From NCBI GenBank assembly GCA_030612185.1, contig JAUWOI010000039.1, forward strand, positions 1 through 15,931: a stretch of DNA of 15,931 nucleotides. Direction: 5' to 3'. Both the position numbers and the translations under genes were made by a program. Under the pieces are notes generated by a model. It was given only the letters and a program-made list of their open reading frames with translations. It was not told the DNA's origin and searched no databases. Positions 7,031-14,009 of the stretch are shown here, in pieces (positions within the stretch are counted from its first letter, which is position 1; each line of letters begins with the position of its first letter). Origin of the DNA: Anaerolineae bacterium (lineage in GTDB: Bacteria; Chloroflexota; Anaerolineae; B4-G1).

Positions 7031-7097
7031 GGTAGATTGATCTCCGGTGCAATGCGACACAAACCGGTCGTCCCGGACACCAATCTGCCAATCTACC
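7031..7097 (+). promoter_or_regulatory. Second leader hairpin before the aminotransferase
   Basis: GGTAGATTG (7031-7039) pairs perfectly with CAATCTACC (7089-7097). Inner CCGGT/ACCGG is also available. It lies between the riboswitch terminator and the AAGGAGG at 7104-7110, leaving the ribosome site free. It may stabilise or insulate the read-through mRNA; it is not a class I recognise. Confidence 0.45.
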
Positions 7098-7116
7098 AGA
7101 TCTAAGGAGGTTAACG

Positions 7117-8181
7117 ATGTATAAGAAACTCTTCATTCCAGGGCCGACCCACGTGCGGGAGAAGATCCTGCAGGCCCAGGCCGCGCCGATGATCGGCCAC
7201 CGCGCCAAGGAGTACTCTGACCTGCAGGCAGCGGTGACCACCAAACTCCAGCAACTGCTCTACACCCAGCAACGAGTCTATCTCTACGCCTGCTCCTCCA
7301 CCGGCATGATGGAGGGGTCGGTCCGCCAGGCCTCCACCAGGCGCATTCTCAACACCGTCTGCGGGGCCTTCTCCAAACGCTGGTTTCAAATCACCGCCGC
7401 CAACGGTGTCCCCTGCGACAAGGTAGAGGTGCTGGGCCAGGCGATCACGCCCGAACTGGTGGACGAGGCGCTATCCAAGGAGGATTACGACGCCATCACC
7501 ATCGTGATGAACGAGACCTCGACCGGCTTGACAAACCCCCTCGAAGACATCGCCGCCCTCATCCACGAGAAGTACCCCGACGTGCTGATCCTGGTGGACG
7601 CCGTCAGTGGCATGGCTGGCATCAAGATCGAGTTTGACGCCTGGGGGTTGGACGTCTGCCTGGCCGGCGTGCAGAAATGTTTTGCCCTCCCGGCGGGGCT
7701 GACGGTGTGCGCGGTGAGCGACCGGGCGCGAGAGCGGGCGCAGCAGATAGAGAGCCCCGGCTACTACTTCTCCTACGCGCAGATGGACAAAAAGTACGAG
7801 AAGCACCAGACCCCGGCCACGCCCGCCATCAGCCTCATCCAGGCCCTCAACGCTCAGATGGACGACATCCTGGCCGAGGGGCTGGAGAACCGCTGGCGGC
7901 GACACGAGGAAATGGCCACAACCGTTCAGGACTGGGCCCGCCGCTACTTCGGCCTCTACTCCGACGAGCGGTACCTCTCCAACACCGTCACCAACGTCGA
8001 GAACACGCGCGGCATCAGCGTCGCCGGGCTCAACGAGGAGTTGGGCAAACGGGGCGCCATGATCTCCAACGGCTACGGTGATCTCAAGGAAAAGTGCTTC
8101 CGCATCGCGCACATGGGCGACCTGACACTGGACGACGTCAAGTGGCTTCTGGGGCAGATTGAGGACATTCTTGGACTGTAG
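7117..8181 (+). CDS. Class V aminotransferase (serine/alanine-glyoxylate or phosphoserine type)
   Basis: This 354-aa PLP enzyme is of usual family length. Its features are the N-terminal FIPGPTHVREKIL (glyoxylate/phosphoserine aminotransferase signature), SSTGMMEGSV (~60-69, phosphate cup), ETSTGLTNPL (~133), LVDAVSGMAG with Asp161 facing the pyridine nitrogen, and GVQKCFALPAGL with Lys187 as the Schiff-base lysine. AAGGAGG sits 6 nt before ATG 7117. It heads the riboswitch operon and is followed by the SerA-like dehydrogenase. Together they could make serine (3-phosphohydroxypyruvate to phosphoserine). Alternatively they could run serine + glyoxylate to hydroxypyruvate + glycine, followed by reduction. 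Glycine control does not decide between these, so I withhold a gene symbol. Confidence 0.93.
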   Translation: MYKKLFIPGPTHVREKILQAQAAPMIGHRAKEYSDLQAAVTTKLQQLLYTQQRVYLYACSSTGMMEGSVRQASTRRILNTVCGAFSKRWFQITAANGVPCDKVEVLGQAITPELVDEALSKEDYDAITIVMNETSTGLTNPLEDIAALIHEKYPDVLILVDAVSGMAGIKIEFDAWGLDVCLAGVQKCFALPAGLTVCAVSDRARERAQQIESPGYYFSYAQMDKKYEKHQTPATPAISLIQALNAQMDDILAEGLENRWRRHEEMATTVQDWARRYFGLYSDERYLSNTVTNVENTRGISVAGLNEELGKRGAMISNGYGDLKEKCFRIAHMGDLTLDDVKWLLGQIEDILGL

Positions 8182-8229
8182 ATTCGTAAATTCGTAGATT
8201 CGTAAATTCGTAGGTTCGTAAATTCGTAA
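8182..8229. repeat. Six tandem 8-bp repeats between aminotransferase and serA
   Basis: ATTCGTAA and ATTCGTAG alternate in six directly abutting units starting one base after the aminotransferase stop; unit five begins with G. The downstream GAATCTACGAA near 8247-8257 is the inverse of TTCGTAGATTC in the array, so the intergenic mRNA can fold back. It lies in an otherwise tight operon. Confidence 0.9.
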
Positions 8230-8274
8230 ACTTGGTAGCCGAATCCCGAATCTACGAACACTAAGGAGGCAACG

Positions 8275-9180
8275 ATGAAACTGCTAGTTTGTGACCCAAC
8301 GGCCCCTACTGCTGTCGCTGCGATGCAGGAGGCCGGTATCGAGGTGGATGTGCGGGACGACATCACGCCTGAGGATCTGGAAACGATCATCGCCGGTTAC
8401 GACGCGATGGTCGTCCGCAGCCGCACGAAGGTGTGCGCCCCCCTGATTGATAAGGCCACCAATCTGAAACTGGTCATACGCGGCGGCGTCGGGCTGGATA
8501 ACATTGACGTGGAGTACGCCCAATCGAAGGGCGTCGAGGTGCGCAATACCCCGGCCGCCTCCTCCAACTCGGTGGCCGAACTGACCATCGGTTACCTCTT
8601 CGCGCTGGCCCGCCCCATTCCCCAGGCCACCACTTCTATGAAGGCCGGCAAGTGGGAGAAGAAACCGCTCAGCAATGGCACGGAACTCACCGGCAAGACG
8701 CTGGGGTTGGTCGGCTGTGGGCGCATCGGCAGCCTGGTGGCGCAGAAGGCGGCCGCGCTAGGGATGGAAGTGCTCTTCTACCGCCGCACCCCCACCGAGG
8801 TGGACGGTGCCACCCAGGTCTCGCTACACGAACTACTCGCCCGCTCGGACTACGTCTCGCTCCACGCGCCCCACACACCGGAGACCCACCATATCATCGG
8901 CGCGGAAGCGTTCGCCAAGATGAAGGACGGCGTGCGCATAGTCAACTGTGGGCGCGGCGGGACACTGGACGAGGTGGCGCTGTACGAGACGATCACAAAC
9001 GGCAAGGTGGCCGGCGCGGCGCTGGACGTCTTCGAGGACGAGAAGGAGGAACGAGGCCGGCGGCTGATGGAACTGGCCCAGGTGATCGGCTCCCCCCACG
9101 TCGGCGCGGGGACGGGCGAGGCCAAGGCGCGGGTGGGAGAAGAGGTGGCGCGGATCGCCATTGAGGTTGCCAAGCGCTGA
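8275..9180 (+). CDS. serA: D-3-phosphoglycerate dehydrogenase-like D-2-hydroxyacid dehydrogenase
   Basis: The 301-aa NAD-dependent enzyme has the Rossmann motif LGLVGCGRIGS (~143-153). The catalytic set is Arg227 (NCGRGG), Glu254 (DVFED) and His275 (SPHVGAGT). VIRGGVGLDNID (~67-78) lines the active site. It ends after the catalytic fold without ACT or ASB domains, the short form of PGDH, so serine feedback through an ACT domain is not expected. Hydroxypyruvate or glyoxylate reductase activity is a real alternative. AAGGAGG precedes ATG 8275. It follows the aminotransferase by 93 nt occupied by an 8-bp repeat array. Its TGA overlaps the ATG of the small membrane protein (TGATG). Confidence 0.92.
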   Translation: MKLLVCDPTAPTAVAAMQEAGIEVDVRDDITPEDLETIIAGYDAMVVRSRTKVCAPLIDKATNLKLVIRGGVGLDNIDVEYAQSKGVEVRNTPAASSNSVAELTIGYLFALARPIPQATTSMKAGKWEKKPLSNGTELTGKTLGLVGCGRIGSLVAQKAAALGMEVLFYRRTPTEVDGATQVSLHELLARSDYVSLHAPHTPETHHIIGAEAFAKMKDGVRIVNCGRGGTLDEVALYETITNGKVAGAALDVFEDEKEERGRRLMELAQVIGSPHVGAGTGEAKARVGEEVARIAIEVAKR

Positions 9181-9317
9181 TGGAAGCGCTGGACCTTTCC
9201 ACCACCATCTTCAACCTGGCCTATCTGGCCATCATCTGGGCGGTGGCTGCGTTGATGGGGTGGCGCTATCTGCACCACTCGCCGGCGCAGCGACTTGTGA
9301 GCCGCTGGCCGCTCTAA
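9180..9317 (+). CDS. 45-aa single-pass membrane protein
   Basis: The ATG overlaps the serA stop (TGATG at 9178-9182), a classic translational-coupling arrangement. The product begins MEALDLSTTIF, has one strong hydrophobic helix (~10-29: FNLAYLAIIWAVAALMGW) and a basic tail (HHSPAQRLVSRWPL) that would face the cytoplasm. I know no family for it. Its place in a soluble metabolic operon suggests a membrane tether or regulator for its neighbours; that is inference. Confidence 0.6.
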   Translation: MEALDLSTTIFNLAYLAIIWAVAALMGWRYLHHSPAQRLVSRWPL

Positions 9318-9326
9318 GCTGTACTA

Positions 9327-9455
9327 ATGCTCGGCGCGGGGGACCTGTTCCATCTCGTTGCGCGGGCTTTTCGTACCTTCACCGGCGTCGAGGGTATTGC
9401 CGGTGTATGGGGTGAATTGGAGTTCCGACATCTTCCGAAGCGACAGGAGGTATGA
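9327..9455 (+). CDS. Possible 42-aa protein upstream of DUF1015
   Basis: ATG 9327 begins MLGAGDLFHLVARAFRTF and the frame ends at TGA 9453-9455, inside the DUF1015 ribosome site and start region (GGAGGTATGAGTATG). There is no good Shine-Dalgarno of its own. It may be a real coupled small protein or a chance open frame. The only support is its position, filling the 140-nt gap. Confidence 0.3.
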   Translation: MLGAGDLFHLVARAFRTFTGVEGIAGVWGELEFRHLPKRQEV

Positions 9456-9457
9456 GT

Positions 9458-10774
9458 ATGGCCGTCATTAAACCTTTCCGAGGCACACGCTACAATCCAG
9501 AAAAGATACCCGACCTATCCGCCGTCATCAGCCAACCCTACGACCGGGTGCGGCATGGGCTGCAGGACAAGTACTACGACCTGAGCCCCTACAACGTCGT
9601 GCGTATCATCAAGGGGAAAGAGCAGGTAGGGGACGGGGAAATGGACAACACTTACACCCGGGCACGGGACTACTACCAGTCCTGGTTGCAGGAGGGTGCC
9701 CTGATGCGGGAGCAGACGCCCGCCATCTACGTCCTCCACCAGACCTTCACCCTGCCCGACGGTAGCACGAGAACCCGCCAGGGGTTGATCGCCGCGCTGG
9801 AACTATCCCAGTTCGACGAGGGCGTGGTTCTGCCCCACGAGCAGACCCATTCTGGCCCCAAGGTGGACCGGCTCAACCTGATGCGAGCCACAGCGGTCAA
9901 TTTCGGCCACATCTTTATGCTCTATCCCGGCGACCGCATCAACGAGTTACTGGGGGCGGCTATCAAGAAAGAACCAGGCTTCGAGTTACACGAGTTGTTC
10001 GAGCACGACGTGAGACAGCGGTTCTGGGCCGTGACCGATCCGCAGGTGATACAGGCCGTGGTAGAGGAGATGGCCTCCAGGCGCAACCTGATCATCGCCG
10101 ACGGCCATCACCGCTACGAGACAGCCCTCAACTACCGGGACGAGATGCGGGCCGCCAACCCCGACGCGCCTGCCAATGCTGGCTTTAACTACCGCATGGT
10201 GACGCTGGTGAGTATGGAGGACCCTGGCCTGGTGATCCTCCCCACCCACCGTCTGATCCATTCCTACGGACGGCTGGGCGGACAGGAAGTGCGTGAGCAG
10301 GCACAGAAGTACTTCGACGTGACGCTGGTGGCCGACCGGGCGGCGCTGGAGGCAGCGCTGGCGGCGGCCAAGCCGTCGCATCCACGCTTTGGCTTCTACG
10401 ACGGGAGTTACGCCGCGCTCACACTGCGCGACCCCGGCATGCTGGAGCGTATCCTGCCAGACCGCGTCCCCGACTGGCGATTGCTCGACGTCGCAGTGCT
10501 CCACGAACTGTTCATCGAGCGGACGCTGGGGATTGACAAAGCAGCGGTCGAGCGCAAGGAGAACATCGAGTACCTGCGCGACCCGCAGATGGGGTACGAC
10601 GCAGTGGACAAGGGCGAGGCGCAGTTCCTGTTGGTGACGAACCCAACGCGGATGGAGCAGGTGCGAGCCTGCACCGGGGCTGGCGAGAAGATGCCCCAGA
10701 AATCCACCGATTTCTTCCCCAAGGTCATCAGCGGGCTGGTGATGATGCCCATCGGCGTGGCAGAGAGACTATAG
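9458..10774 (+). CDS. DUF1015 family protein
   Basis: The 438-aa protein shows the family hallmarks KPFRGTRYNPEKI (N-terminus), SQPYDRV (~25), YNVVRII (~45), LPHEQTHSGPKVDRLNLMRAT (read in two parts, ~125-145) and IADGHHRYETAL (213-224). I take ATG 9458 rather than ATG 9452 because GGAGG lies 7 nt before the former and only 1 nt before the latter. As I recall, DUF1015 genes often sit beside serC/serA, and some carry ParB/Spo0J-type annotation. The DGHHR motif resembles that of ParB-fold free-serine kinases (SerK, SbnI). A serine-pool enzyme is therefore plausible but unproven. Last gene of the riboswitch operon, followed by a terminator. Confidence 0.93.
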   Translation: MAVIKPFRGTRYNPEKIPDLSAVISQPYDRVRHGLQDKYYDLSPYNVVRIIKGKEQVGDGEMDNTYTRARDYYQSWLQEGALMREQTPAIYVLHQTFTLPDGSTRTRQGLIAALELSQFDEGVVLPHEQTHSGPKVDRLNLMRATAVNFGHIFMLYPGDRINELLGAAIKKEPGFELHELFEHDVRQRFWAVTDPQVIQAVVEEMASRRNLIIADGHHRYETALNYRDEMRAANPDAPANAGFNYRMVTLVSMEDPGLVILPTHRLIHSYGRLGGQEVREQAQKYFDVTLVADRAALEAALAAAKPSHPRFGFYDGSYAALTLRDPGMLERILPDRVPDWRLLDVAVLHELFIERTLGIDKAAVERKENIEYLRDPQMGYDAVDKGEAQFLLVTNPTRMEQVRACTGAGEKMPQKSTDFFPKVISGLVMMPIGVAERL

Positions 10775-10793
10775 CGCCGCGCAGGATGAGAAG

Positions 10794-10832
10794 CAGCCCC
10801 GGTGGCAAAAAAAGGCCGCCGGGGCTGTTTCA
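10794..10832 (+). terminator. Strong hairpin terminator between convergent genes
   Basis: CAGCCCCGGTGGC (10794-10806) pairs with GCCGCCGGGGCTG (10815-10827), one G-T wobble, around an A-rich loop, followed by only TTT. It ends the riboswitch operon and may also work on the minus strand for read-through from the convergent side. Confidence 0.75.
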
Positions 10833-10842
10833 CCTCACGTTC

Positions 10843-11892
10843 TCATGTGTCCAACTCTACAAAGTTCCTCTCTAGCATGATTCTTCCCTTCACGCAAAAC
10901 ATCCTGGCCTCGCATTTATGAAACACTGAACAGTCGCCGGTGGTCTCATTCCTACTCTTTGCACAGCCATATTTGGATAAATGCCAAAGCGGCTTATCCA
11001 CATCCAAAGCAATCATGGGGCTGTTCCCAGCGTACAAGCCTTTCACGCTTTCAAACCATGCTGCTCTTATGTCCTCAAACAGGTCGCTTAACTTCCCACT
11101 GAAACGTCCTCGTACAACCCCAGTAGCTAAAGCGGCCCGAGCGATATGCCTGTCCACCGGAACTGGAACACTCTCCAAATTCCTCAACTCCGTAACACCC
11201 ACATTATCCCTGAGCACCCTCAACCATAGCGGCCCTATCTTTGGTCCACGAAGACAGGGATAATCATGCTTCAGTTGCCCACCGTGTCGGTGGGAATCGC
11301 TCTTCAAACGCCCCAAAACAGTTGGGGCGTCCCACTCACAATCTTGGAGAAAATCCCTCGGATCACCATCCCATTTCTTATGGAAAGTCACTCCCACAGT
11401 TCTCCAGAAGTAAGCGTCCTTCTGGCGCTTCTTGGACAGTCCGTGCTTATGCATATCCTCGACAATTCTCTCGAGCGGGGTTTCGTGAAGCGCTCTTGGA
11501 TCAAACAAGTATCTTGTCTTTTCGTCCTCGAAAGTTCTCATTGAACTCTTCCACAGTGCTGGTGCGTCTCTCTGGTAGTTAATTGCTGTTGTCAGTGTTA
11601 CGGAAATGACATGCTGCAGAGAACCACGCGTCACATTCTTCAGCACCATGTCCACTGGCATGTCAGTTCTCCCAAGGACGCCTACGGTAGAGAAGGATTC
11701 GTAAAGAAGTTTCGCAACACTTTTTCCTCGCTTGCTATCTGTCCTCAACATGTCTGCCTCCCGTATTTTCCATACACTTGGGGATTCGCACAATATGGCA
11801 GCTATTCCCCGCACAGTCCCGTCTGCGTGCGTCTTGTGGTAGGTAACGGCCTCGGCCCCCTCAATCCTCCTGTATGAACTTTTCGTAAGCAC
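10843..11892 (-). CDS. HhH-GPD/endonuclease III-like protein with atypical cysteine loop
   Basis: The C-terminal half of this 349-aa protein follows the endonuclease III plan. A hairpin-like CLRGPKIGPLWLRVLRD (~203-219) is followed by VPVDRHIARAA with Asp247 in the place of the catalytic Asp. LDVDKPLWHLSKYGC then enters a four-Cys segment, Cys310-x10-Cys321-x5-Cys327-x5-Cys333, where EndoIII has C-x6-C-x2-C-x5-C. It probably holds a [4Fe-4S] cluster and acts on damaged or modified DNA bases; whether it has lyase activity is unclear. The N-terminal ~200 residues are not recognised. The start is uncertain: GTG 11892 overlaps the upstream gene by 32 nt. It is AT-richer than both neighbours, which suggests transfer. 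Confidence 0.65.
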   Translation of the reverse strand: MLTKSSYRRIEGAEAVTYHKTHADGTVRGIAAILCESPSVWKIREADMLRTDSKRGKSVAKLLYESFSTVGVLGRTDMPVDMVLKNVTRGSLQHVISVTLTTAINYQRDAPALWKSSMRTFEDEKTRYLFDPRALHETPLERIVEDMHKHGLSKKRQKDAYFWRTVGVTFHKKWDGDPRDFLQDCEWDAPTVLGRLKSDSHRHGGQLKHDYPCLRGPKIGPLWLRVLRDNVGVTELRNLESVPVPVDRHIARAALATGVVRGRFSGKLSDLFEDIRAAWFESVKGLYAGNSPMIALDVDKPLWHLSKYGCAKSRNETTGDCSVFHKCEARMFCVKGRIMLERNFVELDT

Positions 11893-12286
11893 CCTGCCAT
11901 AGCGTCGGTTTGCGAGTCATTTTTTTGATCTTGACGTCGGCAAAGTGGGGTATTAGTTGCGCCAGGATGGCCGGAAGCCGGGCCCATCGGCCCTCGCCAT
12001 CCCCGCCGACGATGGCACTCAGTTCGTCGGTGATAGGCTCCAGCCAGCGCCACTGCTCGTGAAAGCGCTCGGCTTTCATCCAATAGTCGCGCTTCTCCCA
12101 GGCAGCAATGGCCTGGTCAACGGTGTCGGCGATGCCGTGTAGGGAGAAGACGATGAGGGCAGCCAGGTCTTTGGCATCGTCGTCCAGTTGGGACTTCTGA
12201 CTCAGACGGCGCAGCGCCTCGGCGATAGTGCGGCGATGTTGATTGCGGATCTTGCCTGGTCCTGCGGTAGAGACGATACGACTCAT
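11861..12286 (-). CDS. Unknown 141-aa protein overlapping the glycosylase-like gene
   Basis: I do not recognise this protein. It starts MSRIVSTAGPGKIRNQHRRT and looks all-helical: a helix at ~22-50 (AEALRRLSQ...AALIVFSLHGIADTVDQAIAAW), a Trp-rich stretch (WMKAERFHEQWRWLEPITDEL, ~70-90), then LPAILAQLIPHFADVKIKKM. It is soluble, with no motif of an active site. Its last 32 nt overlap the putative GTG start of the glycosylase-like gene, so the pair is probably translated from one mRNA and may work together. Composition is GC-rich like the genome at large, unlike its downstream partner. Confidence 0.7.
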   Translation of the reverse strand: MSRIVSTAGPGKIRNQHRRTIAEALRRLSQKSQLDDDAKDLAALIVFSLHGIADTVDQAIAAWEKRDYWMKAERFHEQWRWLEPITDELSAIVGGDGEGRWARLPAILAQLIPHFADVKIKKMTRKPTLWQGAYEKFIQED

Positions 12287-12335
12287 ACGCTCATCTACTC
12301 CATCTACTCCATTTGCTCATATCTCCATACAACAA

Positions 12336-12357
12336 TGCCCTCCCCGGCGGGAGGGCA
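12336..12357 (-). terminator. Candidate terminator after tRNA-Arg
   Basis: A perfect 9-bp hairpin (GCCCTCCC/GGGAGGGC plus a T-A pair) with a 4-nt CGGC loop starts 10 nt past the encoded CCA of the tRNA on the minus strand. It is followed by TGTTGTAT, a weak T-tract. Rho-independent release is plausible, but some read-through into the 141-aa gene may occur. Confidence 0.55.
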
Positions 12358-12366
12358 CAAGAAAAC

Positions 12367-12443
12367 TGGCGCGCCCGGCGGGACTTGAACCCACAACAGT
12401 CGGTTTCGTAGACCGCTCCTCTATCCAATTGAGGTACGGGCGC
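12367..12443 (-). tRNA. tRNA-Arg(ACG), CCA encoded
   Basis: On the minus strand the 7-bp acceptor GCGCCCG/CGGGCGC closes a cloverleaf with D-loop AATTGGATAG, anticodon loop CTACGAA (anticodon ACG) and T-arm GTGGGTTCAAGTCCCGC. The discriminator is G (12370), and CCA is genomically encoded (12367-12369). A34 would be expected to be deaminated to inosine to read CGU/CGC/CGA. Confidence 0.95.
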
Positions 12444-12453
12444 ATGTATTTAC

Positions 12454-12481
12454 ATCATAGCACAGAGACCGACCTTGTCAA
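12454..12481 (-). promoter_or_regulatory. Extended -10 promoter of tRNA-Arg
   Basis: The minus strand reads TTGACA (plus 12476-12481), 16 bp ending in TGC, then TATGAT (plus 12454-12459). The TGn extension compensates for the short spacer. The -35 covers the stop codon of the upstream CpXC gene, so the tRNA has its own promoter despite the tight spacing. Confidence 0.8.
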
Positions 12482-13836
12482 GTTCCAGGCGTAAAACCTG
12501 TCAGGTCTGATTCGGCTACCATCCCCCTCGCTTTCTCCAGCACTGAGGCCACGCGTTCAGCGGTCTCCAATGAGCCCTGCTCCCGTATGCTGGCCTCTGT
12601 CTCTTCCATAAACCGTATCAACCGCTCCGTCACCAGGTCACGGTTTTCCTGCAAGAGTCTCTCAACTTCTGTTTCCTCCTCGGCAGTCACCAGCCGGTTG
12701 AGGAACCGCACTTCCGGTGGCATGGACTCTTCGGTCAGGCGCAGGATCAGGTCCCAGACAGATTGCAAAGCCTCAACAGCCTGCCCGTCGCCAGAAGCAC
12801 GTGCTTCCTTCAGGTTGGCTGCCAGCACGTTGAGGAAGACCTCGTCCAATTCCGGGAGGAGACGCCGGGCCAGCGTTTCACGGTCGTCGCTCAGCAACAA
12901 ATCCCGAAGGAGCCCGGCACGGGCCCCGTATAGTGCGCGGTTCGCCTCGTCGAGCCGATCCCGGACGTCTAGAACCTCTTTCCGCAGTCCTTTCAGACGT
13001 TCCTGCTCGGCCTCGTCTGGTGCCGACTCGATGCGGGCTGTGAGGGCCTGGAAAAAGGAATAGTCCAATAGCGGCCGGCCGAGCGTGACCAGCAATCCGC
13101 GCGTGGGCTCATCGGGAGCCTGGATAAGCAAGTCCAGCAGTTTCTCGCGGGTCGGTTGGGTGCGCAGTGCCTCCACCATCTCACCGCGCGCGCTGACCAC
13201 CTGTCCCTCACTGCTCAACTCCAGCAGTTTGCCTCGCACCGCCAGGATCTGTCGCATATCGGCTGCTCGCCCTGCGGTTTGTGCCATCTCCAGGTTGACT
13301 CCTAACAGCCGGAAGAAGCCGGCATCAATGGAAGCGTCGTTCTCCTTGATCATCGCCTCCAAGACTTCGTCGGAGGTGCTATCGAGCATCCGCTGCAGTA
13401 GTTCCACCCTGGTCCTCTGCTGCTCGATCATCTCTGGAGTAACACCGTCCGCCTCAAGAATCTTGTTCGCCAGGTTCTCCAACGTGAGAAATACCTGGGG
13501 TTGCAGCAGATACATCTTGCGCTCCTCAGGCGGGAGGCTGTCCATCACCGTGCTGGCCAACTTGCCGATGGCCTGCTGGCGCTCAAGATCACTCCGACCA
13601 GCCTCCAGCGGCATGTAAAGCAACGCCAGTTCATTATCGGGGTCGTGATAGAGAAACGGCAGGTTAAGCGCCCCGCGCACTCCACAGTGGGGACATGCGG
13701 CCACGTTGACCAGGCCATTGAGCACCCGTATCTTGCCACTGGGATCGTCCCGGACGTCCAGGATTTGCTCTATAGGAGTCTCGAACGGATTGCGGCACCC
13801 GGGACAGGTCACACGGGCAAGCATTACTTGAGGCAT
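12478..13836 (-). CDS. CpXC-domain protein with long helical C-terminus
   Basis: The 452-aa protein has an N-terminal CpXC domain: CPGC (~11-14) and CPHC (~48-51) form a zinc-ribbon-like four-Cys site, followed by LPFLYHDPDNELALLYMP typical of the family. The rest (~85-452) is predicted almost entirely helical and charged (repeated LLxLL, EEER, RLLPELDEVF), probably a solenoid or coiled-coil scaffold. The molecular function of CpXC is not established. I use ATG 13836 with AAGGAA 6 nt upstream; an in-frame TTG at 13857 is less likely. It has its own promoter, divergent from the permease gene. Confidence 0.88.
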   Translation of the reverse strand: MPQVMLARVTCPGCRNPFETPIEQILDVRDDPSGKIRVLNGLVNVAACPHCGVRGALNLPFLYHDPDNELALLYMPLEAGRSDLERQQAIGKLASTVMDSLPPEERKMYLLQPQVFLTLENLANKILEADGVTPEMIEQQRTRVELLQRMLDSTSDEVLEAMIKENDASIDAGFFRLLGVNLEMAQTAGRAADMRQILAVRGKLLELSSEGQVVSARGEMVEALRTQPTREKLLDLLIQAPDEPTRGLLVTLGRPLLDYSFFQALTARIESAPDEAEQERLKGLRKEVLDVRDRLDEANRALYGARAGLLRDLLLSDDRETLARRLLPELDEVFLNVLAANLKEARASGDGQAVEALQSVWDLILRLTEESMPPEVRFLNRLVTAEEETEVERLLQENRDLVTERLIRFMEETEASIREQGSLETAERVASVLEKARGMVAESDLTGFTPGT

Positions 13837-13904
13837 AACGGATTCCTTTCCTTTCAAATATGTCGTCGGTGGATAGCAAACGAAAAGGCAGTCACCAAGT
13901 GGGG

Positions 13905-13933
13905 ATTATAACACAGCACGGCCAGTGTACCAA
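13905..13933 (-). promoter_or_regulatory. Promoter of the CpXC gene
   Basis: The minus strand reads TTGGTA (plus 13928-13933), 17 bp, perfect TATAAT (plus 13905-13910). It predicts a ~60-nt leader to ATG 13836. Confidence 0.65.
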
Positions 13934-13975
13934 ATGGACGGGGAGACGCGCAACCAGCAAACCAGCGCACCGCGC

Positions 13976-14003
13976 TTGCACAGATCATGAGGCGTGCTAT
14001 AAT
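13976..14003 (+). promoter_or_regulatory. Extended -10 promoter of the permease/c-di-AMP receptor operon
   Basis: TTGCAC (13976-13981), 16 bp ending TGC, perfect TATAAT (13998-14003). Transcription should start at about 14010, exactly where the first ATG of the permease frame lies, so either the mRNA is leaderless or the GTG at 14040 is the true start. Confidence 0.75.
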
Positions 14004-14009
14004 TACAGT

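Noticed and set aside
13860..14009. N-terminal extension of the permease frame
   Set aside because: The extended -10 promoter at 13976-14003 lies within it and the extra sequence is not membrane-like, so it is unlikely to be translated.
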